Shown in pieces: positions 21,855 to 28,643 of a stretch of DNA of 28,643 nucleotides. The first letter of the stretch is position 1. Each line of letters opens with the position of its first letter. Below the pieces are notes generated by a model, which did no database searches, was not told the DNA's origin, and was given only the letters and a program-made list of their open reading frames with translations. Made by a program: the position numbers and the translations under genes. The stretch lies in assembly GCA_964519595.1 (NCBI GenBank), contig CAZFJN010000026.1, positions 1 to 28,643 of the forward strand, given 5' to 3'. Source of the DNA: JANRKF01 sp964519595. Lineage in GTDB: Bacteria; Pseudomonadota; Alphaproteobacteria; Rickettsiales; SXRF01.

Positions 21855-22058
21855 ATGCCCAAATTGAAAACCAAAAGCGGTTGTAAAAAACGCTTTAAAT
21901 TTACTGCTACCGGCAAGGTTGTGATGTCGCAGGCTGGAAAACGCCACGGCATGAGCAAACGCACCAACCGTTTCATTCGCAATGCGCGCGGAACGGCAAT
22001 TATGGATGATGCTGATCAGCATCGAATTGTGCAATATATGCCTTATGGGAGCAACTAA
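21855..22058 (+). CDS. rpmI: 50S ribosomal protein L35
   Basis: Small basic protein of the large subunit, 67 aa. The pattern MPKLKTKSGCKKRFKFTATG, then RHGMSKRTNRFIRNARG and VQYMPYGSN, is that of L35. The ribosome-binding site AAGGAT is 8 nt before the ATG. rplT begins 2 bp after its stop. The usual infC partner is not upstream here; a Bax-inhibitor gene on the other strand is. Confidence 0.97.
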   Translation: MPKLKTKSGCKKRFKFTATGKVVMSQAGKRHGMSKRTNRFIRNARGTAIMDDADQHRIVQYMPYGSN

Positions 22059-22060
22059 TC

Positions 22061-22400
22061 ATGTCTCACGCAAAATCAGGAGCGAATCGCGCTCGTCGCA
22101 AAAAGATTCTTAAAATGGCCAAAGGCTATTATGGCCGCTCGAAAAACTGCATCACCATCGCCCGCGAAAAGGTGGAAAAAGGTCTGCGTTATGCTTACCG
22201 TGACCGTCGCGCTAAAAAACGTACTTTCCGCAGCTTGTGGATACAGCGTATCAATGCCGGCGTGCGCGAACATGGCATGGTATATTCACAATTCATGAAT
22301 GGCCTGCTCAAAGCTGGTATAGAAATTGACCGCAAAGTGCTTTCTGACCTTGCCATCAGCGAACCAGCTGCTTTCAAGGCAATTGTTGAACAAAGCAAAG
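22061..22400 (+). CDS. rplT: 50S ribosomal protein L20, 3' end lost in gap
   Basis: Assembly-initiating rRNA-binding protein, often the repressor of its own operon. The first 113 codons are present, from ARRKKILKMAKGYYGRSKN through YAYRDRRAKKRTFRSLWIQR to AFKAIVEQSK. L20 usually ends within about five residues of this point, so only the tail is missing. Good ribosome-binding site GGGAG within the rpmI end. The reading frame that seems to continue past the N run is an artefact. Confidence 0.96.
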
Positions 22401-22500
22401 NNNNNNNNNNNNNNNNNNNNNNNNNNNNNNNNNNNNNNNNNNNNNNNNNNNNNNNNNNNNNNNNNNNNNNNNNNNNNNNNNNNNNNNNNNNNNNNNNNNN
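22401..22500. other. assembly gap (100 N)
   Basis: Exactly 100 N, the conventional length for a scaffold gap of unknown size. By comparison with the E. coli proteins it should hold the last few codons of rplT, a short spacer and the first ~45 codons of pheS, so the true length is likely to be over 100 bp. Confidence 0.99.
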
Positions 22501-23426
22501 TTACCGAAGAGCTTAAGAAGCTTGGCGGCCTTGCTGAAGCAGAGCGCAAAATTCGCGGCGCGGAATTAAATGACATTAAAAACCAAATTACCGCTGCTCT
22601 TGAAGCAAAAAAAACCGCGCTGGAAAATGTCGAGCTGGAGTTAAAGTTAAGATCAGAGAAAATTGACATAACTCTGCCGCCGACTGAGCTTCCTTGTGGT
22701 AAAATTCATCCGGTAACTAAGGTTATAGAAGAGATCAGCCTGATTTTTGCCAATCTTGGTTTCAGCGTGGCAACCGGGCCGGATATTGAGGATGAAGAGC
22801 ATAATTTTGATGCTCTTAACATCCCGGCTCATCATCCGGCGCGGCAAATGCATGATACTTTTTATCTCAAATCATCATCCGGCAATAACAAGCTGCTGCG
22901 GACACATACATCGCCAGTGCAGATTCGCACCATGAAAGCCGGAAAACCGCCTTTTCGTTTTATCGCGCCGGGAGCTACTTATCGCTGTGATTCTGACCTT
23001 ACACACACGCCAATGTTTCATCAGATTGAAGGTTTTGTAGTTGATCAGAACATCAACATGGCGCATTTGAAAGGCTGCATTATCAAATTCCTGCAGGATT
23101 TTTTTGAAATAGAGCAATTGCCAGTGCGTTTTCGTCCGAGTTTTTTTCCTTTCACTGAACCAAGCGCCGAGGTTGATATTGGCTGCAAACGCAGTAAAGA
23201 TGAGCTTAAAATCGGCGCGGGCGATAGCTGGCTGGAAATACTTGGCTGCGGCATGATTCATCCTAATGTGCTGAAAAATTGCGGAATAAATCCTGATAAA
23301 TGGCAAGGTTTTGCTTTCGGCATGGGCGTTGAGCGATTGGCAATGCTTAAATACGGAATTGCCGATTTAAGGACATTTTTTGAAAGCGACGTGCGCTGGC
23401 TGAAACATTATGGATTTTTTGTATGA
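22501..23426 (+). CDS. pheS: phenylalanyl-tRNA synthetase alpha subunit, 5' end lost in gap
   Basis: Catalytic alpha subunit of the alpha2-beta2 enzyme charging tRNA-Phe. The first full codon after the gap is at 22503. The N-terminal coiled-coil is only partly present. Then come IDITLPPTELPCGKIHPVTK, GFSVATGPDIEDEEHNFDAL, PARQMHDTFYL, class II motif 2 (FRFIAPGATYRCDSDLTHTP, MFHQIEGFVVD) and motif 3 (GFAFGMGVERLAMLKYGI). The TGA stop overlaps the pheT start (ATGA). About 45 N-terminal residues are missing because of the N run, not because of decay. Confidence 0.97.
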
Positions 23427-25819
23427 AATTCACCTTGTCATGGCTTAAAGATCATCTGGAAACTGGCGCGAATATTGAAACTATCGCGGCAACTCTTACC
23501 TCTATTGGCCTTGAAGTGGAATCAATCAGCAATCCGGCTGAGGCGCTGAAAGATTTCACGGTGGCGAAAATTGTCGAGGCAAAGCGTCATCCGGATGCTG
23601 ATAAGCTGCAAATATGCCGCGTGCAGGCAAATGTTGGCGAATTGCAGATTATTTGCGGCGCGGCGAATGCTCGCGCTGGCTTATTCGTTGCTTTGGCGCA
23701 GGAAGGAACATTTATTCCGGACGGTAATTTTACCATCAAAAAAACCAAAATACGCGGTCAGGAATCAAACGGAATGCTTTGTTCTTATGCAGAGCTAGGC
23801 ATTGAAGGAGATTCTGCCGGAATTATCGAATTGCCGGCTGCGGAAATTGGCTCTTCTGTTGCCGCCGCTCTTGGCATTGATGATGTAGTAATAGATGTGG
23901 CAATAACGCCTAATCGCGCTGATTGCCTTGGCGTGCGCGGCATTGCGCGTGATCTCGCCGCCGCCGGAATTGGCACATTAAAACCTTTAAAAAAAACGCA
24001 TGATTTTTCTGCTTCGGAAAAAAACTCTGCCGCCGTTTCTGCGCCTAAAGTCACAATCGCCACAGATAATTGCCAGCAATTTATCCTCTGCCAGATCAGC
24101 GCCCTTAAAAATTGTGAAAGTCCGCAATGGCTGAAAAAACGCTTAACCGCAATTGGCCAGAAACCAATTTCCGCGCTGGTTGATATCACTAATTATTTCA
24201 CTATTGATCTGGCGCGGCCGCTGCATGTTTACGATGCGAATAAATTGCAAGGCAATATTACTGTGCGTAGCGCCAGAGAAGGCGAAAAATTCAAAGCGTT
24301 AAACGGCAAGGAATATATTCTTGCTGATGGAATGTGCGTAATTGCCGATGACCGCGCTGTGCAGGCAATTGGCGGAATAATTGGCGGCGAAGAAAGCGGC
24401 TGCTCTCTTGAAACAACGGATATATTGCTGGAAGCAGCGCTGTTTTCGCCGCAGCATGTGGCAACAGTTGGCCGCGCTTTGCAGATTGATTCTGATGCGC
24501 GTTACCGTTTTGAACGCGGCGTTGATGTTGCCTTTGTTGAAGAAGGCGCAAAGCTTGCTGTATCTATGATCACTGAAATTTGCGGTGGTCAGGCCGGGCA
24601 ATTAGTAATCGCCGGAAAAACTCCGGATTATGAGCGCAGCATAATTTTTTCTCCTGATTATGTGCAAACCGTCGGCGGCGTTGAAATTCCACAGGAAAGA
24701 ATTGAACAAATTCTTTCTTCTCTTGGCTTTTTAGCCACTAGTCACAACACCCTAATACCTCCTTCATGGCGCGCCGATGTTGAAGGAGAAGCTGATATAG
24801 TTGAGGAATTATTACGTATAAATGGTTACGATAATATTCCTGTTTTACCGCTGCCGCCGGCAGAAAATGCAAGTACGGTAAAATTGCTGGAAGATCGCCT
24901 TACAATAGCTAAAAAACATCTCGCAACGCGCGGTTATCTGGAAATTTGCAGCTATTCTTTTCTCTCTCATGCCAAGGCAAAGCTATTCGGCGGCGGCGCT
25001 GATGAGCTGATGCTGGCTAATCCGATTGCCGAGGATTTATCCACTATGCGCCCCTGCCTGTTGCCAAATCTGCTGGAAGCGGCAATAAGAAACCATCATC
25101 GCGGCTTTAAAAATCTGCGCCTTGCCGAAGCAGGGCTTGCCTACCGCGATTCTACGCCAGAAGGACAACAGAACATCGCCGCTGCTTTATTAACCGGAAC
25201 AATCAGCGCAAACCATGTGCAGGAACAGCTGTTTAAAACCATCGAACGCAATATTGACGCAATGGACGCTAAAGCCGACGCGCTCTCTCTGCTTGGCCGA
25301 CTGGGAATAAAAAAATTCGAACTAAGCGCAACCGCGCCGCAATGGTATCATCCCGGCCGCAGCGGAACAATAACTCTTGGCAGCAAAATAATTCTCGCTT
25401 ATTTCGGCGAATTACATCCGGCTTTGCTTAAGGAATATGATCTGGAAACTCCGGCCGCTGCTTTTGAAATAATGCTCGACAATATTCCGAATCCGCGCTT
25501 ACAATCAAAAGCGAAACCGCCGCTTAAAATTTCCGACTATCAGGAAGTAAAACGCGATTTCGCCTTTGTAGTTGAAAATGAAGTAACTGCCGCTTCTTTA
25601 GTTAAAGCCGTTGAAAATGCCGATAAAAACCTTATAACTGACATTAAAATATTTGATGTTTATTCCGGCAAAGGAATAGAAGAAGGAAAAAAATCAATCG
25701 CCCTGCAAGTCACTCTGCAATCAGAAAACCACACGCTAACTGATGCAGAAATAACCGCCGCCGCACAAGCGATAATATCGTCAGTAGAAAAATCAACAAA
25801 AGGAGTTTTGCGCTCATGA
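23423..25819 (+). CDS. pheT: phenylalanyl-tRNA synthetase beta subunit
   Basis: Beta subunit with tRNA recognition and editing domains, 798 aa, the full normal length. In order: the N-terminal strand region (MKFTLSWLKDHLETG), the EMAP-type tRNA-binding domain about 40-150 (VAKIVEAKRHPDADKLQIC, IICGAANAR), the B3/B4 editing domain about 210-400 (DITNYFTIDLARPLHVYDA, DARYRFERGVD), B5 about 405-480 (DIVEELLRINGYDNIP), the catalytic-like core, and the C-terminal anticodon-binding FDX-ACB domain (DYQEVKRDFAFVVENEVTAA). It overlaps pheS by 4 bp, and its own stop overlaps the next ORF by 4 bp. Confidence 0.98.
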   Translation: MKFTLSWLKDHLETGANIETIAATLTSIGLEVESISNPAEALKDFTVAKIVEAKRHPDADKLQICRVQANVGELQIICGAANARAGLFVALAQEGTFIPDGNFTIKKTKIRGQESNGMLCSYAELGIEGDSAGIIELPAAEIGSSVAAALGIDDVVIDVAITPNRADCLGVRGIARDLAAAGIGTLKPLKKTHDFSASEKNSAAVSAPKVTIATDNCQQFILCQISALKNCESPQWLKKRLTAIGQKPISALVDITNYFTIDLARPLHVYDANKLQGNITVRSAREGEKFKALNGKEYILADGMCVIADDRAVQAIGGIIGGEESGCSLETTDILLEAALFSPQHVATVGRALQIDSDARYRFERGVDVAFVEEGAKLAVSMITEICGGQAGQLVIAGKTPDYERSIIFSPDYVQTVGGVEIPQERIEQILSSLGFLATSHNTLIPPSWRADVEGEADIVEELLRINGYDNIPVLPLPPAENASTVKLLEDRLTIAKKHLATRGYLEICSYSFLSHAKAKLFGGGADELMLANPIAEDLSTMRPCLLPNLLEAAIRNHHRGFKNLRLAEAGLAYRDSTPEGQQNIAAALLTGTISANHVQEQLFKTIERNIDAMDAKADALSLLGRLGIKKFELSATAPQWYHPGRSGTITLGSKIILAYFGELHPALLKEYDLETPAAAFEIMLDNIPNPRLQSKAKPPLKISDYQEVKRDFAFVVENEVTAASLVKAVENADKNLITDIKIFDVYSGKGIEEGKKSIALQVTLQSENHTLTDAEITAAAQAIISSVEKSTKGVLRS

Positions 25820-26274
25820 ATCAGCAAGATATGAATACACAGAGTAGCAGTCAAAAACCTACTATAGCATATAGCGCACTAATGGCCGCTGTTAATAATA
25901 TCAAAGAAGATAATATCCCAGAATTGCCTTATATTTTTGGAGATAATGAACGTAATGGAATGCTTCATGACGTGCCAGTTGGCACTACTATTCTTCTGTT
26001 TGGCTCTAGTGAGGATAAAAATGAGGAAAGAAATATTGCATTAAGCTCTGTAGTAGAAGAACTTGAGACTTTCTTTGATAATGTTGGTAAGGATATTGCG
26101 GAATCGAAACAAAGTGACGAATTAAAGGAACGGGACGAACAAAAAGCTACAAGCTCCTATCTTTTGTTGAAAAACGCTTATTTAGAGGCAGCAAAAAAAG
26201 AAGGATGCTTTGCTCAACTAGACGAATTATTCAGAACACATAATAGAAATGCAGCGCAACAAATGAGAGCATAA
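25816..26274 (+). CDS. hypothetical protein translationally coupled to pheT
   Basis: Not recognised. 152 aa, starting in an ATGA overlap with the pheT stop; a second in-frame ATG lies five codons on. The chain is acidic and predicted mostly helical in the second half (about 75-150: ELETFFDNVGKDIAESKQSD, YLLLKNAYLEAAKKEG), with a short apolar VPVGTTILLFGSSED stretch near 54. No signal peptide, membrane helix or cysteine cluster. Codon use is clearly more AT-rich than in pheT or purB around it, suggesting a recent arrival or a fast-evolving gene. It is probably expressed, because it is coupled to an essential gene and has a clean frame. Confidence 0.68.
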   Translation: MNQQDMNTQSSSQKPTIAYSALMAAVNNIKEDNIPELPYIFGDNERNGMLHDVPVGTTILLFGSSEDKNEERNIALSSVVEELETFFDNVGKDIAESKQSDELKERDEQKATSSYLLLKNAYLEAAKKEGCFAQLDELFRTHNRNAAQQMRA

Positions 26275-26339
26275 TTAAATAATAGAACAGTAAAGCTGCA
26301 TATAAAAGTTAACTCTAAGTTGTTCCAGGTTTTTCACAT

Positions 26340-27632
26340 ATGATCCCTCGCTACACACGCCCTGAAATGTCCGCCATCTGGAGTGATGAAAGCAAATATC
26401 GCATCTGGTTTGAAATTGAAGCTCATGCCTGCGATGCTCTGGCCGCTCTTGGCGTTATCCCTAAAGAAGCAGCGGAAAATATCTGGAAAAAAGGCGCTTT
26501 CAACGCTGAGCGCATTGATGAAATCGAGCGCACCACTAAACATGACGTGATCGCCTTTCTCACCAACCTCGCCGAATATATAGGCGATGATGCGCGCTTT
26601 CTCCATCAGGGCATGACCAGCTCAGATGTGCTTGATACTTGCCTTTCCGTTCAACTTGCCCGCGCCTCGGACATTTTAATTGCTGATCTTGACCAGCTGC
26701 TGGCCGCTATCAAACGCCGCGCCATTGAACACAAACACACCATCACCGTTGGCCGCAGCCACGGCATTCACGCTGAACCAGTTACATTTGGCTTAAAACT
26801 CGCCACCTACTACGCCGAATTCTCACGCAATAAAGAACGCCTGATCGCCGCCCGCAAGGAAATTGCCACTTGCGCCATTTCCGGCGCAGTTGGAACTTTT
26901 GCCAATATCAATCCGGAAGTGGAACGATATGTCGCCGCCAAAATGCAACTTGCCGTCGAGCCGGTTTCCACACAAATTATCCCGCGTGACCGTCATGCCA
27001 TGTATTTTGCGACTCTGGCAGTAATTGCCAGCTCTTTAGAAAGATTCGCCACAGAAATCCGCCATTTGCAGCGCACGGAAGTTCTGGAAGCTGAGGAATA
27101 TTTTTCGCCCGGACAAAAAGGCTCCTCAGCAATGCCGCATAAACGCAATCCGGTTTTATCAGAAAATGTAACCGGACTAGCACGGCTTATGCGCGGCTAC
27201 GCCCTGCCCGCTCTTGAAAATGTCGCCCTATGGCATGAGCGCGATATTTCTCATTCCAGCGTCGAACGCATGATCGCGCCGGATGCGACAGTAACCCTCG
27301 ATTTCGCCCTCGCCCGCATGACTAATATAATTGACAAGCTGGTAATTTATCCAAATCGCATGAGCGAAAATATGAACCAGCTCGGCGGCCTGGTATTCTC
27401 ACAGCGCGTCCTTCTGGCGCTCACACAAAAAGGCGTCTCGCGTGAAGATAGCTACCGCCTCGTCCAGCGCAATGCCATGAAAGTCTGGGAACAGGGAAAA
27501 GATTTTCTCGCTGAATTATCCGCCGATAAAGAAGTGATAGAAAAAATAACCGCGCAGGAACTGCAAGAATTATTCAATATAGATTATCACACAAAATATA
27601 TTGAAACGATTTTCAACCGGGTTTTTGTCTGA
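26340..27632 (+). CDS. purB: adenylosuccinate lyase
   Basis: Acts twice in purine synthesis: cleaves SAICAR to AICAR and adenylosuccinate to AMP, both releasing fumarate. The 430-aa protein of the fumarase/aspartase superfamily begins MIPRYTRPEMSAIWSDE, as bacterial PurB does. It contains FLHQGMTSSDVLDT, VGRSHGIHAEPVTFG with the general-acid His, and the signature KGSSAMPHKRNP with the catalytic Ser at 262-263. No strong ribosome-binding site is visible; a 65-bp gap separates it from the unknown ORF. The HIT gene follows 15 bp later. Confidence 0.97.
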   Translation: MIPRYTRPEMSAIWSDESKYRIWFEIEAHACDALAALGVIPKEAAENIWKKGAFNAERIDEIERTTKHDVIAFLTNLAEYIGDDARFLHQGMTSSDVLDTCLSVQLARASDILIADLDQLLAAIKRRAIEHKHTITVGRSHGIHAEPVTFGLKLATYYAEFSRNKERLIAARKEIATCAISGAVGTFANINPEVERYVAAKMQLAVEPVSTQIIPRDRHAMYFATLAVIASSLERFATEIRHLQRTEVLEAEEYFSPGQKGSSAMPHKRNPVLSENVTGLARLMRGYALPALENVALWHERDISHSSVERMIAPDATVTLDFALARMTNIIDKLVIYPNRMSENMNQLGGLVFSQRVLLALTQKGVSREDSYRLVQRNAMKVWEQGKDFLAELSADKEVIEKITAQELQELFNIDYHTKYIETIFNRVFV

Positions 27633-27647
27633 AATAATCTATCAGCA

Positions 27648-28073
27648 ATGACATTCACACTTCATCCAACTCTCGCCGCTGACACTATTCCAATCTGCGA
27701 CTTGCCGCTCTGCCGCCTGCTGCTGATGAATAATGCCAATTTCCCCTGGCTGATCATGGTGCCAAGACGCGACGGCTTGCGCGAACTATTCGATCTAACG
27801 CCAGCTGATTACACCGTCGCCATGCAGGAAATCCGCCATGTCTGCGAAAAATTTGCCGCATACAGCAAAGCACACAAACTCAATATCGCCGCACTGGGCA
27901 ATATCGTCCCGCAATTACATATCCACATAATAGCCCGCTTCCCAACAGACCCCGCCTGGCCAAATCCGGTATGGAATAGTCCAGCGCTGAATAATCCGAC
28001 AATATCTCGCACTTATACAGAAACTGAAAAAAATAAAATCGTCGCTGATATTTACAACATTACAAATTTGTAA
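27648..28073 (+). CDS. HIT-family protein (nucleotide phosphohydrolase/transferase fold)
   Basis: Histidine-triad superfamily, acting on dinucleoside polyphosphates or adenylated substrates. The triad region reads NIVPQLHIHIIARFPTDPAW, with Gln89, His91 and His93: the first His of HxHxH is Gln, the normal state in the short proteobacterial branch, so not a defect. FPWLIMVPRRDG and the C-terminal WPNPVWNS motif are also typical. 141 aa, cytoplasmic. It starts 15 bp after purB and is probably cotranscribed. Exact substrate unknown. Confidence 0.9.
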   Translation: MTFTLHPTLAADTIPICDLPLCRLLLMNNANFPWLIMVPRRDGLRELFDLTPADYTVAMQEIRHVCEKFAAYSKAHKLNIAALGNIVPQLHIHIIARFPTDPAWPNPVWNSPALNNPTISRTYTETEKNKIVADIYNITNL

Positions 28074-28168
28074 TTCTATTCTCATTGCCTTGTCATGATG
28101 ATGATGTAATTATGAACGCGTTCCAGTCGGAACATTTTTTTCAACCTAACTATTCAAAGGATTTTACC

Positions 28169-28369
28169 ATGAATAAGACTCTCGCACTCGTTGCTCTCCT
28201 CGGCCTCGTTGCCGCTCCTGCTTTCGCTGCTGAAGCTACTGCTGAAAAAGGCGATAAAGTAGTTGCTGCTGCTGAATGCGCTAAAGACGATAAAGAATGC
28301 CAAGCTAAAGCTGCTGCTGCAAAAGCTCCTGCAGCTGGCGAAGCTAAAAAAGAAGAAGCGAAACACTAA
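28169..28369 (+). CDS. tiny secreted Ala/Lys/Glu-rich protein
   Basis: 66 aa. The start at 28169 is chosen because AAAGGA precedes it and MNKTLALVALLGLVAAPAFA is a textbook signal peptide, cut after residue 20 or so. The mature 46 residues are nearly all Ala, Lys, Glu and Asp with two cysteines, CAKDDKEC (Cys37, Cys44), which could form a disulphide in the periplasm. The rest resembles a charged disordered tail. The upstream in-frame ATG at 28085 would bury the signal peptide. A strong terminator 31 bp after the stop shows it ends a transcript. Function unknown. Confidence 0.75.
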   Translation: MNKTLALVALLGLVAAPAFAAEATAEKGDKVVAAAECAKDDKECQAKAAAAKAPAAGEAKKEEAKH

Positions 28370-28385
28370 TCGCCAATCTTAAATC

Positions 28386-28401
28386 TTAGCTTAAAAGCTA
28401 A
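28386..28401. repeat. 16-bp perfect palindrome before the terminator
   Basis: TTAGCTTAAAAGCTAA is self-complementary. It stands between the small secreted gene and the terminator hairpin and may stabilise the 3' end. Confidence 0.4.
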
Positions 28402-28434
28402 AAAACCCGCAGCACTAAGGTTCTGCGGGTTTTT
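28401..28434 (+). terminator. strong Rho-independent terminator
   Basis: AAAAACCCGCAG (28401-28412) pairs perfectly with CTGCGGGTTTTT (28423-28434) around a 10-nt loop, with a long T-rich tail to about 28451. It ends the small secreted protein transcript. Confidence 0.92.
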
Positions 28435-28507
28435 GTTTTTGTTTTTTTGTTTTTTGCTTGATTTTTTGCGGTTATCCGCATAATTGCATCTGTTCTGTGA
28501 CAAACTA

Positions 28508-28582
28508 GGCTCGGTAGCTCAGTGGTAGAGCAGGGGAATCATAATCCCTTGGTCGGGGGTTCAAATCCCTCCCGAGCCACCA
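28508..28582 (+). tRNA. tRNA-Met (anticodon CAT)
   Basis: A 75-nt cloverleaf: acceptor GGCTCGG/CCGAGCC, D-stem GCTC/GAGC, anticodon loop ATCATAA giving CAT, T-arm GGGGG/CCCTC with loop TTCAAAT, and encoded CCA. The G1-C72 pair and the absence of three G-C pairs at 29-31/39-41 exclude the initiator. Elongator Met is favoured; tRNA-Ile2 with lysidine at 34 cannot be fully excluded. The last 60 bases of the window hold only a small CCACGC/GCGTGG hairpin at 28613-28628. Confidence 0.9.
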
Positions 28583-28643
28583 AAAATTTATGGTCTATAC
28601 CGAGATGTCTTTTCCACGCTTTGGCGTGGCCTTGCAAAAACGG

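Noticed and set aside
22326..22500. Frames crossing the N run (rplT extension and pheS start at 22326)
   Set aside because: They rely on unknown bases; the real ends lie within the gap.
27912..27935. Degenerate HIT triad (QLHIH) as loss of function
   Set aside because: Gln at the first position is usual in this proteobacterial HIT branch.

Overview
The window is chromosomal DNA of a moderate-GC bacterium, most likely an alphaproteobacterium. The evidence is an intracellular-type PHA depolymerase, a short AhcY, the alphaproteobacterial QLHIH-type HIT protein, COG3786-type YkuD and AAA/DUF4143 proteins, and the order rpmI-rplT-pheS-pheT. It comes from a draft assembly: exactly 100 N at 22401-22500 break the end of rplT and the start of pheS. 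No transposase, integrase, phage gene, rRNA or CRISPR array is visible.

Layout. 1-6443: a TonB-dependent receptor (5' end outside the window) and a membrane fatty-acid desaturase on +. These converge on a minus-strand set: an alpha/beta hydrolase, a LuxI/GNAT-like acyltransferase and a PHA depolymerase. 6444-10258: an ABC exporter, tRNA-Thr(TGT) and an NYN-domain ribonuclease-like gene, in DNA full of palindromic elements. 10259-13767: a LysR regulator, dxs and a YkuD L,D-transpeptidase-like gene. 13768-17366: a Phd/VapC-type toxin-antitoxin pair, ahcY, and an AAA/DUF4143 ATPase behind a repeat-rich intergenic region. 17422-21508 (minus): ABC-2 permease, argD, argF and a small membrane protein in one tight run, preceded by a Bax-inhibitor-1 homologue. 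21509-28643: a structured leader, rpmI, rplT, [gap], pheS, pheT, an unknown coupled ORF, purB, a HIT protein, a tiny secreted protein with a strong terminator, and tRNA-Met(CAT).

The core genes are ordinary: isoprenoid precursor synthesis (dxs), the methyl cycle (ahcY), arginine synthesis (argD, argF), translation (rpmI, rplT, pheS, pheT) and purine synthesis (purB). The most unusual content lies between them. Two small elements (9963-10120 and 13139-13234) share GAGCCTGT ends and carry 3-bp TNA target duplications; the second supplies the last codons and stop of dxs. A third, 274-bp element (6590-6863) is a nested multi-hairpin palindrome directly in front of the ABC exporter start. Other candidates are a promoter plus double-hairpin leader before the NYN gene, an operator sitting on the toxin-antitoxin promoter, and helically phased 11-bp repeats plus an inverted repeat before the LuxI-like gene.

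The most interesting functional hypothesis is that desaturase, hydrolase and LuxI/GNAT-like acyltransferase form an acyl-lipid or acyl-signal module. That is inferred from proximity only.
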